Of a DNA stretch of 64,000 nucleotides, positions 38,632 through 48,027 are shown in pieces; position 1 is the stretch's first letter, and every line of letters begins with the position of its first letter. Origin of the DNA: Elioraea tepida. GTDB lineage: Bacteria > Pseudomonadota > Alphaproteobacteria > Acetobacterales > Acetobacteraceae. The position numbers and the translations under genes are program-made. The stretch lies in contig NZ_CP076448.1 of assembly GCF_019203965.1 (NCBI RefSeq), positions 2,433,001-2,497,000 of the forward strand, written 5' to 3'. The notes under the pieces were generated by a model that was not told the origin of the DNA, ran no database searches, and saw only the letters and a list, made by a program, of their open reading frames with translations.

Positions 38632-39716
38632 TGCGGCTCGGCGGCGAGACGACACGGAGCATACGCCCGCGCAGCGACGGAAGCGGCTTCGCCGTGCTCG
38701 ATCAGACGCGCCTGCCCTGGGAGGTCGTGTGGACCGAGATCAAAACGGCCGCCGCGGCGGCGGAGGCGATCAGGACCATGCAGGTGCGCGGCGCGCCGCT
38801 GATCGGCGCCGTGGCCGCCTTTGGCTTCGCGCTTGCCATCGCCGCCGACCCCTCCGATCAAGGGCTCGACGCCGCTGCGACGATGCTCGCCGTGACACGG
38901 CCGACCGCCGTCAACCTCGCCTGGGCGCTTGCCCGCGTTCGCCGCGCCGTCTCGCCCCTGCCGCACGAGCGCCGCGCCGCGCGCGCCTGGGCGGAGGCGG
39001 TCGCGATCGCGGAGGAGGACGCGGCGATGTGCGAGGCGATCGGCCGCCACGGCCTGCCGCTGATCGCCGAGATCGCAAAGCGCAAGGGCGGGCGCGTGAA
39101 CCTGCTCACCCACTGCAACGCGGGCTGGCTTGCGACGGTGGATTGGGGCACCGCGACGGCGCCGATCTACGCCGCGCACGATGCCGGGATCGACCTCCAT
39201 GTCTGGGTGGACGAGACCCGCCCGCGCAATCAGGGCGCGGCGTTGACCGCCTTCGAGCTCGGCGCCCACGGCGTGCCGCACACCGTGGTGGCCGACAACG
39301 CGGGCGGGCACCTGATGCGGCGCGGGCTTGTCGATCTCGTCCTTGTCGGCACCGACCGGGTGGCGCGAAACGGCGATGTCGCCAACAAGATCGGCACCTA
39401 TCTCAAGGCGCTCGCCGCCGCCGACAACGGCGTTCCGTTCTGGGTGGCCCTGCCCTCCTCGACGATCGACTGGTCCCTTCCTTCGGGTGACGACGTGCCG
39501 ATCGAGGAACGATCCGCCGGCGAGGTGACGCACGTCACGGGCCTCGGGGAGGACGGCGCACTGCAGCGCATCCGCGTGGTCGCGCCCGGAAGCGGCGCGG
39601 CCAACCCGGCCTTCGACGTCACGCCGGCTCGGCTCGTCACGGGGCTGATCACCGAGCGCGGCCGCTGTGCCGCCTCCGAAGCCGGGCTGAGGAGCCTCTA
39701 CCCGGAGGCCGCCTGA
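38631..39716 (+). CDS. mtnA: S-methyl-5-thioribose-1-phosphate isomerase
   Basis: A 361-residue MtnA, which isomerises methylthioribose-1-phosphate to methylthioribulose-1-phosphate in the methionine salvage pathway. The substrate-binding loop MQVRGAPLIG (about 50-59), catalytic Cys162 in THCNAGWLAT, VDETRPRNQGA and catalytic Asp242 in GTDRVARNGDVANKIGTY are present. It is related to eIF2B-alpha and to ribose-1,5-bisphosphate isomerases, but the motifs are those of MtnA. No other salvage gene is in the window. Its 3' end overlaps that of the convergent TRAP permease gene by 19 nt. Confidence 0.95.
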   Translation: MRLGGETTRSIRPRSDGSGFAVLDQTRLPWEVVWTEIKTAAAAAEAIRTMQVRGAPLIGAVAAFGFALAIAADPSDQGLDAAATMLAVTRPTAVNLAWALARVRRAVSPLPHERRAARAWAEAVAIAEEDAAMCEAIGRHGLPLIAEIAKRKGGRVNLLTHCNAGWLATVDWGTATAPIYAAHDAGIDLHVWVDETRPRNQGAALTAFELGAHGVPHTVVADNAGGHLMRRGLVDLVLVGTDRVARNGDVANKIGTYLKALAAADNGVPFWVALPSSTIDWSLPSGDDVPIEERSAGEVTHVTGLGEDGALQRIRVVAPGSGAANPAFDVTPARLVTGLITERGRCAASEAGLRSLYPEAA

Positions 39717-41725
39717 GGCCTTCCCCGCGCCGAGAGGTAGTTGACGGTGAGGATCGGCACGACGATCGCGGCGCCAAGGAGTGTGGGGGTGAGCCCGGGC
39801 GAGATCATCAGGAGGCTCGCGGCGAGCAGAGGGGCGCGTGCGAGCCACCCCATCGGCGCGAAGGCGTAGCCGGTGAGCGCGACGCCAAGCGCACAGACGC
39901 CGAGCGCGCAGGAGAGGGTGACGAGCAGAAAGTCGCCCACCGTGAAGCCGGGTGCGACGATCAGCATCGCCGGCGAGTAGGCGAACACGAACGGCACGAG
40001 CGCCTTCGCCGAGCCGAGCCGGAATGCGGTGAGCCCGGTTCGGAACGGGTTCGCGCCGGCGATTCCGGCAGCGGCATAGGCAGCGACGCACACGGGCGGC
40101 GTCAGATCGGCGAGCAGGCCATAGTAGAAGATGAAGAGATGCGCCGCGATCGGGGGCACGCCGAGCTGCTCCACCGCTGGCGCGGCGATCGCGGCGAGCA
40201 CGATGTAGAGCGCCGTGGTCGGGATCCCCGCCCCCATCGCGATGCAGGTGAGGGCGACGAAGAGAAGCGTGAGAAACAGCGTGATCCCGTTGAGGCTTGC
40301 GAGCTCGACGGGCAGGAGGGCGAAGAACGGGTGGATCGTTGCGGCTAGGGTCCCCGCGGCCTGTGTGACCATGAAGGAGAGGCGGAAGGCCGCACCGGTG
40401 AGCGTGATCACGCCGACGACGATGCCCACGGCCGCGGCCGCGACGCCGACCGCGAGCGCGTATTTCGCTCCCGTCTCGAATGCGTCCCACAGCTCCCGAA
40501 GCGTCATCCGGTTCATCGGGTTGATCAGCCCGATGACGATGCAGGCGGTGATGCCGTTGAAGGCGGCGAGATAGGGCGTGTAGCCGCGGATGATGGTGCC
40601 GACGAGGATGATGAGCGGGAGCACCGTCGGCCAGCCGCGCCGGAGGGTCGGCCACAGTCTCGGCAGATCGCTCTCCTCCATGCCGCGTATGCCGCTGCGC
40701 TTGGCTTCGAGGTGCACCTGCACGAGCACGCCGAGATAGTGCATCGCCGCCGGAACGATCGCGGCGAGGATGATCGTCGTGTAGGGCACGCCGAGGAACT
40801 CGGTCATGATGAACGCCGCCGCGCCCATGATCGGCGGCGTGATCTGCCCGCCCGCCGAGGCCGCCGCCTCGACCGCTCCGGCGAAGCTTCCCCGGTAGCC
40901 GATCTTCATCATCGCCGGGATGGTCAGGCTTCCCGTCGTCACCGTATTGGCGATCGAGGAGCCCGAGATGCTGCCGAACAGGGCCGAGGACAGGACCGAC
41001 ACCTTCGCCGGCCCCCCGGGATATCGTCCGGCCGCAACGGTCGCGAGATCGATGAAGAACTGGCCCAGGCCCATCTTGGTCGCGATCACGCCGAACAGCA
41101 CGAAGTGGAACACGAAGGTCGCGACCACCTTCAGCGGGATGCCGAAGATCCCCTCCTGCGTCATGTAGAGCTGGCTGATGAAGTTGCCGAAGCTCGCGCC
41201 GGGGTGGGCGAGCACGCCGGGCACCAGGTAGCCGAACAGACCGTAGAGGATGAACACAAGCACGATGATCGGCAGGACGATGCCCATCGACCGGCGCGTC
41301 GCCTCGAGGATGAGCAGGATGAGGATGGTGCCCGTCACGAGATCGGTCGTGTTCGGCACGCCGATCCGGAAGGTGAGCTGGTCGAAGTCGAGCGGGAGAT
41401 AGGCGACCACCGCGACCGAGGCGGCGGCGAACAGCCAGTCAGTGAGCGGGATGCCGCCGAGGCGGGGGATGAGGCCTTGGCGATCGCTGCGCCCGGCGCC
41501 GAATAGGAGGAAGATCAGCGCGAGCACGGTGCCGAGATAGATGGCGTTGTGCCAGTGCTCCGGCGGCACGCCAAACCCGGCCGTCCAGTACTGGTAGAGC
41601 GAGAGCGAGACGAGGACGACCGAGACGGCGCGGCCGGCCCAGCCGTGCAGCGTGCGGAAGTTCAGTTCCTGGTCGTACTGACGCTCGAGCGCCTCGGCCT
41701 TCGTGTGGTCGAGCGTCGTGCTCAC
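39698..41725 (-). CDS. TRAP transporter fused permease (4TM/12TM)
   Basis: A 675-residue permease in which the small (DctQ-like, N-terminal) and large (DctM-like) TRAP subunits are fused, the form that pairs with TAXI-type receptors. The DctM motifs FGSISGSSIANTVTTG and AAASAGGQITPPIMGAAAFIM are clear. Fifteen or more hydrophobic segments are visible. The start is a GTG at 41725, where an N-terminal hydrophilic segment precedes the first helix; no strong ribosome site is seen. It lies 76 nt downstream of the TAXI receptor gene and should use an ion gradient to import carboxylate-type solutes. Confidence 0.94.
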   Translation of the reverse strand: MSTTLDHTKAEALERQYDQELNFRTLHGWAGRAVSVVLVSLSLYQYWTAGFGVPPEHWHNAIYLGTVLALIFLLFGAGRSDRQGLIPRLGGIPLTDWLFAAASVAVVAYLPLDFDQLTFRIGVPNTTDLVTGTILILLILEATRRSMGIVLPIIVLVFILYGLFGYLVPGVLAHPGASFGNFISQLYMTQEGIFGIPLKVVATFVFHFVLFGVIATKMGLGQFFIDLATVAAGRYPGGPAKVSVLSSALFGSISGSSIANTVTTGSLTIPAMMKIGYRGSFAGAVEAAASAGGQITPPIMGAAAFIMTEFLGVPYTTIILAAIVPAAMHYLGVLVQVHLEAKRSGIRGMEESDLPRLWPTLRRGWPTVLPLIILVGTIIRGYTPYLAAFNGITACIVIGLINPMNRMTLRELWDAFETGAKYALAVGVAAAAVGIVVGVITLTGAAFRLSFMVTQAAGTLAATIHPFFALLPVELASLNGITLFLTLLFVALTCIAMGAGIPTTALYIVLAAIAAPAVEQLGVPPIAAHLFIFYYGLLADLTPPVCVAAYAAAGIAGANPFRTGLTAFRLGSAKALVPFVFAYSPAMLIVAPGFTVGDFLLVTLSCALGVCALGVALTGYAFAPMGWLARAPLLAASLLMISPGLTPTLLGAAIVVPILTVNYLSARGRPQAASG

Positions 41726-41801
41726 GGACTCTGTCTCAACGACAGGACGGCGGCGGATGACGGCGAACCGCCACCCGCCTGCCCGCCGCGCTGGCGCTGG
41801 C

Positions 41802-42827
41802 TCAGCGCAGCATACCCGCCTCGCGGTAGAACCGCTCGGCGCCTGGGTGGAACGGCACCTCGCCGCGGCCGAGCAGGGCGGTCTCGGCGACGATGTCGCG
41901 CGCCCGCACGTGGCCGCGCTGCAGGAGGCTCTTCGTCGTCTCGCTCCAGAGGCTCTTCGTGATCTCGTAGACGAGGGTCTCAGGCACCTGCGCGCCAACG
42001 AGCCACACCGCGCCGACCGAGAGGGTTGGGACGTCCTCCGTCACTCCCTCGTAGGTTCCCTTTGCGATCACGCCTCGGCTGTAGAACGGAGCGCGCTGGC
42101 TGACCGCCTGGATGACCGTGTCGGAGAACGGCAGGAGCCGGCAGCCCGCCCGCGAGCAGAACTCGGTGAAGGCGGCCGCAGGCGCGGCGACGACCTGAAG
42201 AACCGCATCGACGCCACGGTCCTGCATACGCTCGACGCCCTGGGCGGCGGAGAGGAACTCCGGGGTGTAGGCGCCGCGCAGGCCCGCCGCCTCGAGCACG
42301 AGCTCCGACCCGATCCGCGCACCAGACGCCTGCAGGCCCACGACGACACGCCTGCCGCGCAGGTCCTCAAGCCGCTGGATCGGGCTGTCGCGGCGGACCA
42401 CGGCATGCAGTTGCTCGCCGAAGAGGTGCGCGATGAAGCGAAGACGGTCGAGCTTCGGGCGGCCCTCGAACAGACCCGTTCCCGTATACGCCCAGTGCGC
42501 GACGTCGGATTGCGAGAAGCCGCTTTCCGCCGCGCCGGACTGGATCAGGTTTACGTTCTGAACCGAGCCCTGCGTCGCCTGCGCGACCGCGACAAGCCCA
42601 GGCACGCCGGCGGTGCCGCCGGCCTCGCGGCAGGGCGCTCCCGGCGGGCAGGAGATCGCGTTCGCGATCATGCCGCCGACGGGATAGTAAGTGCCGCCCG
42701 CTGCCCCGGTGCCGATCCGGAAAAACTGCGGCGCCTGGGCAGAGGCCGGAGCGGCAAGGCCAAACCCTGCCGCCGCTGCGGCACCAAGCACAAGACGGCG
42801 CGGCATGCCACGCGTGAAGCTCGTCAT
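41802..42827 (-). CDS. TAXI family TRAP transporter solute-binding protein
   Basis: A 341-residue periplasmic receptor of the TAXI group. A signal peptide with RR (MPRRLVLGAAAAAGFG) ends near ASAQA. The family opening FRIGTGAAGGTYYPVGGMIAN and the SGAAESGFSQSDVAH and LRFIAHLFGEQLH segments are typical. The ATG at 42827 follows GGGGAAG. It pairs with the fused TRAP permease encoded downstream. Ligand unknown; TAXI receptors often bind glutamate or other dicarboxylates. Confidence 0.93.
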   Translation of the reverse strand: MTSFTRGMPRRLVLGAAAAAGFGLAAPASAQAPQFFRIGTGAAGGTYYPVGGMIANAISCPPGAPCREAGGTAGVPGLVAVAQATQGSVQNVNLIQSGAAESGFSQSDVAHWAYTGTGLFEGRPKLDRLRFIAHLFGEQLHAVVRRDSPIQRLEDLRGRRVVVGLQASGARIGSELVLEAAGLRGAYTPEFLSAAQGVERMQDRGVDAVLQVVAAPAAAFTEFCSRAGCRLLPFSDTVIQAVSQRAPFYSRGVIAKGTYEGVTEDVPTLSVGAVWLVGAQVPETLVYEITKSLWSETTKSLLQRGHVRARDIVAETALLGRGEVPFHPGAERFYREAGMLR

Positions 42828-42967
42828 CGGTTTTGCTTCCCCTCTTCGGCGACGATGCAGCACGCTATCGCCCCCGCGCGTCGCGATCAACGTGGCGAGG
42901 CGATTGCCGGCCGGCGCGAGCTGAGCGATGCTGAGCGCATCGGAGGTCAACCAGGGGGTCGATCCGA

Positions 42968-43810
42968 ATGGCAACCATGCGCCTTACGCTCGCTTTCGCT
43001 GCCGCTGCGGTGCTCGCTACCGCGACGCCCGGTGCCGCTGAGGCGCCGCTCCGCTGCGCCGTCGATGGCACCTTCGCCCCCCACGCGATGCCGAAGCTCG
43101 GCGGCGGGGTCGAGGGCTTCAACGTCGATCTGTTCACCGAGGTGGCCCGTCGCATGGGCCGGCAGATCATCATCGAGAGCGCGAGCTTCGCGGGCCTGAT
43201 CCCGGCGATGAACGCCGGCCGCTACGACTTCCTCTGCGCGCCGACCACGGCCACGCCTGAGCGGGCGCAGAACATGCTCTTCACCGAAGGCTACCTCTAT
43301 ACCGCCTATCAGTTCGGCATTCGCCGCGGCTCGGCGCCGCTCAAGAGCCTCGAGGACCTGCGCGGCAAGACGATCAGCGTCAACAAGGGCAGCATCTACG
43401 ACACCTGGGCGCAGGCGAACGCCGCCCGCTACGGCTTCACGGTGCAGGCCTATGACACCAATACCGATGCCGTCCAGGCCGTGGTTTCGGGGCGCGCCTA
43501 CGCCAACCTCGCCGGTACGACGGTGATCAAGTTCGCCGCTACACGCTCGCCGCAATTCGTCCCCGATCTGCTCCTCAAGGAGACGCGGGCGCACTGGGCG
43601 GCTCCCTTCCCGCTGCAGTCGGTTGCTCTGCGCAACGAGGTCGATCGCGTGCTCGAGTGCATGAAGAAGGATGGGACGATCGCGCGCCTGTCGGAGAAGT
43701 GGTTCGGCGTGAAGCCCGAGGCGGACGATGCCGAGAACATCGTCTTCCCCGGTTCCGGCGTTCCCGGCCTGCCGGGTTACGACCCCACGCCTCACACCGC
43801 CCCCTGCTGA
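42968..43810 (+). CDS. amino-acid ABC transporter substrate-binding protein (family 3)
   Basis: A 280-residue periplasmic receptor of solute-binding family 3 with a signal peptide (about residues 1-25, ending GAAEA). Typical segments are [33 protein letters not shown] and [13 protein letters not shown]. It is the first of four genes (receptor, ATPase, two permeases) of a polar amino-acid importer and is divergent from the TAXI receptor gene. Ligand not predictable. Confidence 0.92.
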   Translation: MATMRLTLAFAAAAVLATATPGAAEAPLRCAVDGTFAPHAMPKLGGGVEGFNVDLFTEVARRMGRQIIIESASFAGLIPAMNAGRYDFLCAPTTATPERAQNMLFTEGYLYTAYQFGIRRGSAPLKSLEDLRGKTISVNKGSIYDTWAQANAARYGFTVQAYDTNTDAVQAVVSGRAYANLAGTTVIKFAATRSPQFVPDLLLKETRAHWAAPFPLQSVALRNEVDRVLECMKKDGTIARLSEKWFGVKPEADDAENIVFPGSGVPGLPGYDPTPHTAPC

Positions 43811-43815
43811 GAGGG

Positions 43816-44574
43816 ATGGCGGCCGAAGGAGGCAAGGCGGCGCCGATCCTCGAGGCGCGCGGGATCCACAAGCATTTCGGCGCCCTTCATGTGCTGAAGG
43901 GCGTGGATCTCGTGGTGGCGGAGCGCGAGCTCGTCTTCGTGATCGGCCCCTCGGGAAGCGGCAAATCGACGCTGTTGCGCTGCTGCAACCGGCTCGAGAC
44001 GCCGTCTGCCGGGACGGTCGTCGTCGACGGCATCGACCTCTTGGATCGCCGCACCGACATCAACGCGGCGCGGCGTCGCATCGGCATGGTGTTCCAGCAG
44101 TTCAACCTCTACCCGCACATGACGGCGAAGGGGAACGTCATGCTCGCGCTCCGCAAGGTCGCGGGCAAGACGCGGGCGGAGGCGGAGGAGATCGCGCTCG
44201 AGGCGCTCGCCCGGGTCGGGCTTGCCGACAAGGCCGACGCCTATCCGCTCGAGCTGTCGGGCGGGCAGCAGCAACGGGTCGCGATCGCGCGCGCGATCGC
44301 TCTCGAGCCGCGGGTGATGCTGTTCGATGAGCCGACCTCGGCGCTCGACCCCGAGCTCGTGGGCAGCGTGCTTTCGGTGATGCGCTCGCTCCGCGAGGGG
44401 GGGATGACGATGGTCGTGGTGAGCCACGAGATGGGCTTCGCCCGTGCCGCGGCCGACCGGGTCGTGTTCATGGATCATGGCGTCGTTGTCGAGGAGGGGA
44501 CGCCCGAGCAGATCTTTGGCGCGCCGCGCGAGGAGCGCACCCGCGCCTTCCTCCGCCAGCTCGACCATCACTGA
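43816..44574 (+). CDS. amino-acid ABC transporter ATP-binding protein
   Basis: A 252-residue ATPase of the GlnQ/HisP type. Walker A is GPSGSGKST (about residues 44-52), the Q-loop is in [12 protein letters not shown], the signature is [14 protein letters not shown], Walker B is [14 protein letters not shown] and the switch is VSHEMGFA. It starts 5 nt after the receptor gene's stop, after GAGAGGG. Confidence 0.95.
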   Translation: MAAEGGKAAPILEARGIHKHFGALHVLKGVDLVVAERELVFVIGPSGSGKSTLLRCCNRLETPSAGTVVVDGIDLLDRRTDINAARRRIGMVFQQFNLYPHMTAKGNVMLALRKVAGKTRAEAEEIALEALARVGLADKADAYPLELSGGQQQRVAIARAIALEPRVMLFDEPTSALDPELVGSVLSVMRSLREGGMTMVVVSHEMGFARAAADRVVFMDHGVVVEEGTPEQIFGAPREERTRAFLRQLDHH

Positions 44575-44599
44575 GCGCACCCGGGCCACCCTGCGAACG

Positions 44600-45280
44600 A
44601 TGAGCGCCTGGGAACGTTTCGTCTTCACCTTTTTCAACCGCGAGGTGATGGCGGCGTATCTGCCGAAGATCGTCGAGGGGTTCATCCTCACGGTCGAGCT
44701 CGCCCTGCTGATCGTCATCTCGGGGCTTGTGCTCGGCTTCCTGCTCGCGGTCGTGCGGAGCTTCGGCATCCGCCCGTTGAACTGGTTGATCGTGTTCTTC
44801 GTCGATCTGTTCCGGGCGCTGCCGCCGCTTGTGATCATCGTTCTGATCTATTTCGGCCTGCCGAGCTTCGGGCCGGCGCCGTCCGGCTTCGTTTCGACCT
44901 GGCTCAGCCTCACGTTGGTGCTCGCCGCCTTCGCCGAGGAGATCCTCTGGGGGGGAATCCTGGCGGTGCCGAAAGGACAGTGGGAGGCGGCGCGGTCGAC
45001 CGGCTTGGGCTTCTCAGCAACGCTCACCCATGTCGTCCTGCCGCAGGCGCTCCGGCTCTCGATCCCGCCGCTGACGAACCGGACGATCGCGATCACGAAG
45101 GGGACGGCGCTCGGCTCCGTGGTGGCGGTCGCGGAGGTCCTCTCCGTCGCCTCCGGAGCGGTGGCCTTCTCCTCCAACCCTTCCCCGCTCACCCTCGGCG
45201 CGATCGCCTATCTCGTCCTGTTCCTTCCCGTGGTGGTGTTCGGGCGCTGGGTCGAGACCCGGTTCGCCTGGAAGCGCTAA
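44600..45280 (+). CDS. amino-acid ABC transporter permease
   Basis: A 226-residue HisM/GlnP-type permease with about five hydrophobic segments, the family loop FRALPPLVIIVLIYFGLP and the EAA loop EAARSTGLGFSATLTHVVLPQA. One of a pair of permease genes; the second starts 5 nt after its stop. Confidence 0.94.
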   Translation: MSAWERFVFTFFNREVMAAYLPKIVEGFILTVELALLIVISGLVLGFLLAVVRSFGIRPLNWLIVFFVDLFRALPPLVIIVLIYFGLPSFGPAPSGFVSTWLSLTLVLAAFAEEILWGGILAVPKGQWEAARSTGLGFSATLTHVVLPQALRLSIPPLTNRTIAITKGTALGSVVAVAEVLSVASGAVAFSSNPSPLTLGAIAYLVLFLPVVVFGRWVETRFAWKR

Positions 45281-45285
45281 CGTCG

Positions 45286-45957
45286 ATGCAGGAGTTTCTC
45301 GCGACCTTTTTCAACATCGAGGTCATGCGGGCGGCCGCGCCGATCCTGCTGCAGGGCCTTCGGATGACGGTGCTGCTCGTGCTCGTCGCCGTCCCCTTGG
45401 GCTTCGCGGGCGGGGTGGTGATCGCTCTCCTCTCGGTGATCCGCCACCCGCTCGTGCGCTGGCCGCTCGTGGCTTGGGTTGATTTCTTCCGCGCCTTTCC
45501 GCCGCTCGTGCTGCTCGTGTTCATCTATGCCGGCCTGCCCTTCGCCGGCATCGAGATCGGCGCTTTCACCTCCGTCGCGATCGGCTTCTTCCTCAACACC
45601 TCGTCCTACTACGGCGAGATCCTGCGCGCCGGCATCGAAAGCATCCCGCGCGGGCAGATGGAGGCAGCGCGTTCGACGGGGCTTTCCGCCGTGCAGGCGA
45701 TGATCTGGGTGATCCTTCCGCAGGGGTTTCGGAACGTTTTGCCCGACCTCGTGTCGAACACGCTCGAGGTGGTGAAGCTCACCTCGATCGCCTCGGTCGT
45801 CGCGCTGCCCGAACTGCTGTTCCAGGCCCGCCAGGCGCAGAGCGTCACCTACAACCCCTCGCCGATCGTCGCGGCGGCACTCCTCTACTTCCTTTTGCTC
45901 TGGCCGGTGGTGCGGCTTCTGAGCCGCCTCGAGCACAAGGCGATCGCCCGGCACTGA
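45286..45957 (+). CDS. amino-acid ABC transporter permease
   Basis: A 223-residue HisM/GlnP-type permease, paralogous to its upstream neighbour: FRAFPPLVLLVFIYAGLP and EAARSTGLSAVQAMIWVILPQG are shared motifs. Together they form the heterodimeric channel of the importer. It is the last gene of the four-gene unit; a 139-nt gap with no recognised gene follows. Confidence 0.94.
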   Translation: MQEFLATFFNIEVMRAAAPILLQGLRMTVLLVLVAVPLGFAGGVVIALLSVIRHPLVRWPLVAWVDFFRAFPPLVLLVFIYAGLPFAGIEIGAFTSVAIGFFLNTSSYYGEILRAGIESIPRGQMEAARSTGLSAVQAMIWVILPQGFRNVLPDLVSNTLEVVKLTSIASVVALPELLFQARQAQSVTYNPSPIVAAALLYFLLLWPVVRLLSRLEHKAIARH

Positions 45958-46096
45958 AGGGCGGCGAGGCAAGCGTGGCGCGCGCCGCCACGGCTCGCGG
46001 AAGCCTGCTGCAGGGCGGGAGGCGCGCTGGTGCCGTCGGCCTAGCAGCCCGCAGCTCAAGCCACGCGCTCGTCCGCGGAGGAGACGCGCCGAGGCG

Positions 46097-46465
46097 TCAG
46101 CGCCGATCGGCCGCGGCGGCGTGCAGAGCGGCGAGCTCCTCGGCGGCAGCCGCGGCAACGCGCGCCTGGATGGCGCGGTAGCGGGCGAGCACCGCCTCGC
46201 CTTCCGGCGTCAGAACCGCACCGCCACCCGAAAGCCCGCCCTTGGTGGCCGAAACGAGCGGAGCGCGGAACATCCTGTTCAGCGTCTCAACCAGCGACCA
46301 GGCGCGCTTGTAGCTCATCCCGAGCCGTCGTCCGGCGGCGGCGATCGAGCCCGTCTCGGCGATTCCCTGCAGAAGATCGGCCTTGCCCGGGCCGAAGGAG
46401 ACGCCGGGCACGAGATCGACTCGCACATGCAGGGCGGGGAGCGCTCCCTTGCCGCGCCGCTTCAT
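46097..46465 (-). CDS. ModE-like winged-helix DNA-binding protein without molybdate domain
   Basis: A 122-residue protein matching the N-terminal DNA-binding domain of ModE (LysR-like winged helix): ADLLQGIAETGSIAAAGRRLGMSYKRAW and the later GGGAVLTPEGEAVLARYR. In ModE, molybdate binds two C-terminal TOBE domains; none exists here, so a different or no effector is likely. The ATG at 46465 follows GAGG at a short distance; a GTG at 46471 is possible. It lies 7 nt downstream of the rhodanese gene and is probably cotranscribed with it. No molybdate transporter gene is nearby. Confidence 0.85.
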   Translation of the reverse strand: MKRRGKGALPALHVRVDLVPGVSFGPGKADLLQGIAETGSIAAAGRRLGMSYKRAWSLVETLNRMFRAPLVSATKGGLSGGGAVLTPEGEAVLARYRAIQARVAAAAAEELAALHAAAADRR

Positions 46466-46472
46466 CCTCACC

Positions 46473-46889
46473 TCATGTCTGTCTCCAGGGCAGGCCGGCG
46501 GCGATCCACCCTGCCCGGGTGCGGCGATGGCCGGCCTCGTCGAGCGGGCCCTCGAATCCGTCGATGATGTTCACCACGCGGGGATAGCCTGCGGCCATCG
46601 CGGCCCGGGCAGCGGCGAGGCTGCGCGCTCCCGACCGGCACAGGAAATAGAGCTCGTTCGCGGGCGTCAGCCCCGCCGCGGCGAGCTCCTCGACGAACCG
46701 CCCGTTCACCGTCATTGACGGGAAGATCTGCCAAGCGATCCGGTGCACCTTCTTGCCGATGGCGGAGAGGTCGGGCAGCCCGACATAGCTCCATTCCGCA
46801 TCGGTGCGCACGTCGACGAGCGCTGCGGACGGATCGCTGCGCAAGGCCTCCCAGGTCTCGGTGACCGTGGCGTGCGGGATGTCGCTCAT
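46473..46889 (-). CDS. rhodanese-like sulfurtransferase
   Basis: A 138-residue single-domain rhodanese. The domain opening ALVDVRTDAEWSYVG and the active-site loop with nucleophile Cys84 in YFLCRSGARS are clear, as is the VNIIDGFEGP segment. Rhodaneses carry sulfane sulfur as a persulfide. The ATG at 46889 follows GAGGCAGAG; longer in-frame starts (46922, 46958, 46988) lack such sites. It is divergent from a cysteine synthase-like gene, 92 nt away, suggesting linked sulfur metabolism. Confidence 0.9.
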   Translation of the reverse strand: MSDIPHATVTETWEALRSDPSAALVDVRTDAEWSYVGLPDLSAIGKKVHRIAWQIFPSMTVNGRFVEELAAAGLTPANELYFLCRSGARSLAAARAAMAAGYPRVVNIIDGFEGPLDEAGHRRTRAGWIAAGLPWRQT

Positions 46890-46981
46890 CTCTGCCTCGT
46901 GCGCGGCGGTGGGTTGCATCATCGCCGGCGAAGGGCTTGTGTAGCGCTCGCGGTTCATCCGGAAAAGCACGGAGACGGGGC

Positions 46982-47998
46982 GTGGCAAGAGGGTGGGGTG
47001 GCATCGCCGAAGGGCTTGTCGGGGCGATCGGCGGTACGCCGCTGATCAAGCTCAGACGTGCCTCCGAGGCGACGGGATGCACCATTCTCGGCAAGGCGGA
47101 ATTCATGAACCCGGGCGGTTCGGTGAAGGACCGCGCCGCACTCGCCATCATCCTCGACGCCGAGGCGAAGGGGACGCTGCGTCCTGGCGGAACGATCGTC
47201 GAGGGCACCGCTGGCAACACAGGGATCGGGCTCACGCTCGTGGGCAATGCGCGCGGCTACCGAAGCGTGATCGTGATGCCCGAGACGCAGAGCCGGGAGA
47301 AGATCGAGTTCCTGCGCATGATCGGCGCCGAGCTCCGGCTCGTTCCGGCCGCGCCCTACAAGGACCCCGGAAATTATGTCCACGTCTCCCGCCGGCTTGC
47401 GGAGGAACTCGCGCGCACCGAGCCGAACGGGGCGATCTGGGCGAACCAGTTCGACAATCTCGCCAACCGCGAGGGCCATCGTGCGACCACCGGAGTTGAG
47501 ATCTGGGAGCAGACGGACGGCCGCGTCGATGCCTTCACCTGCGCCTGCGGCACGGGCGGCACGCTCGCCGGTGTCGCGATGGCGCTGAAGGAGCGCAAGC
47601 CCACCGTGCGGATCACGCTCGCCGACCCGATGGGCAGCGCCCTCTATGCGTGGAAGATGCGCGGCGAGCTCACGCTCGAGGGGGCCTCGATCACCGAGGG
47701 CATCGGCCAGAGCCGGGTTCCTGGCAATCTCGAGGGCGCGCCGATCGACGATGCGATCCAGGTGACGGACGAGGAGGCGCTCGAGCAGGTGTTCGATCTC
47801 ACCATCCACGAGGGTCTGTCGGTGGGCGGCAGCGCAGGGCTGAACGTCGCCGCCGCGATCCGCGTCGCGCGCTCGCTGGGCCCCGGCCATACCGTGGTGA
47901 CGATCCTCTGCGACGGCGGTGCGCGCTACCAGAGCAAGCTGTTCAATCCCGAGTTCCTGCGCAGCAAGGGCCTTCCCGTGCCGCCCTGGATGGCCTGA
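46982..47998 (+). CDS. cysteine synthase family PLP enzyme
   Basis: A 338-residue fold-type II PLP enzyme of the cysteine synthase A / cystathionine beta-synthase group, which makes L-cysteine from O-acetylserine and sulfide or performs related beta-replacement. The Schiff-base lysine is Lys49 in NPGGSVKDRAAL; GTAGNTGIGL binds the substrate carboxylate; CGTGGTLAGVA binds the PLP phosphate. The GTG at 46982 is chosen because GGAGACGGGG precedes it. It is about 30 residues longer than typical CysK, with a C-terminal extension (YQSKLFNPEFLRSKGLPVPPW) typical of a CysK subgroup. Confidence 0.92.
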   Translation: MARGWGGIAEGLVGAIGGTPLIKLRRASEATGCTILGKAEFMNPGGSVKDRAALAIILDAEAKGTLRPGGTIVEGTAGNTGIGLTLVGNARGYRSVIVMPETQSREKIEFLRMIGAELRLVPAAPYKDPGNYVHVSRRLAEELARTEPNGAIWANQFDNLANREGHRATTGVEIWEQTDGRVDAFTCACGTGGTLAGVAMALKERKPTVRITLADPMGSALYAWKMRGELTLEGASITEGIGQSRVPGNLEGAPIDDAIQVTDEEALEQVFDLTIHEGLSVGGSAGLNVAAAIRVARSLGPGHTVVTILCDGGARYQSKLFNPEFLRSKGLPVPPWMA

Positions 47999-48027
47999 GA
48001 GAGAGGGGAGAGAAGGCGGGAACCGTC

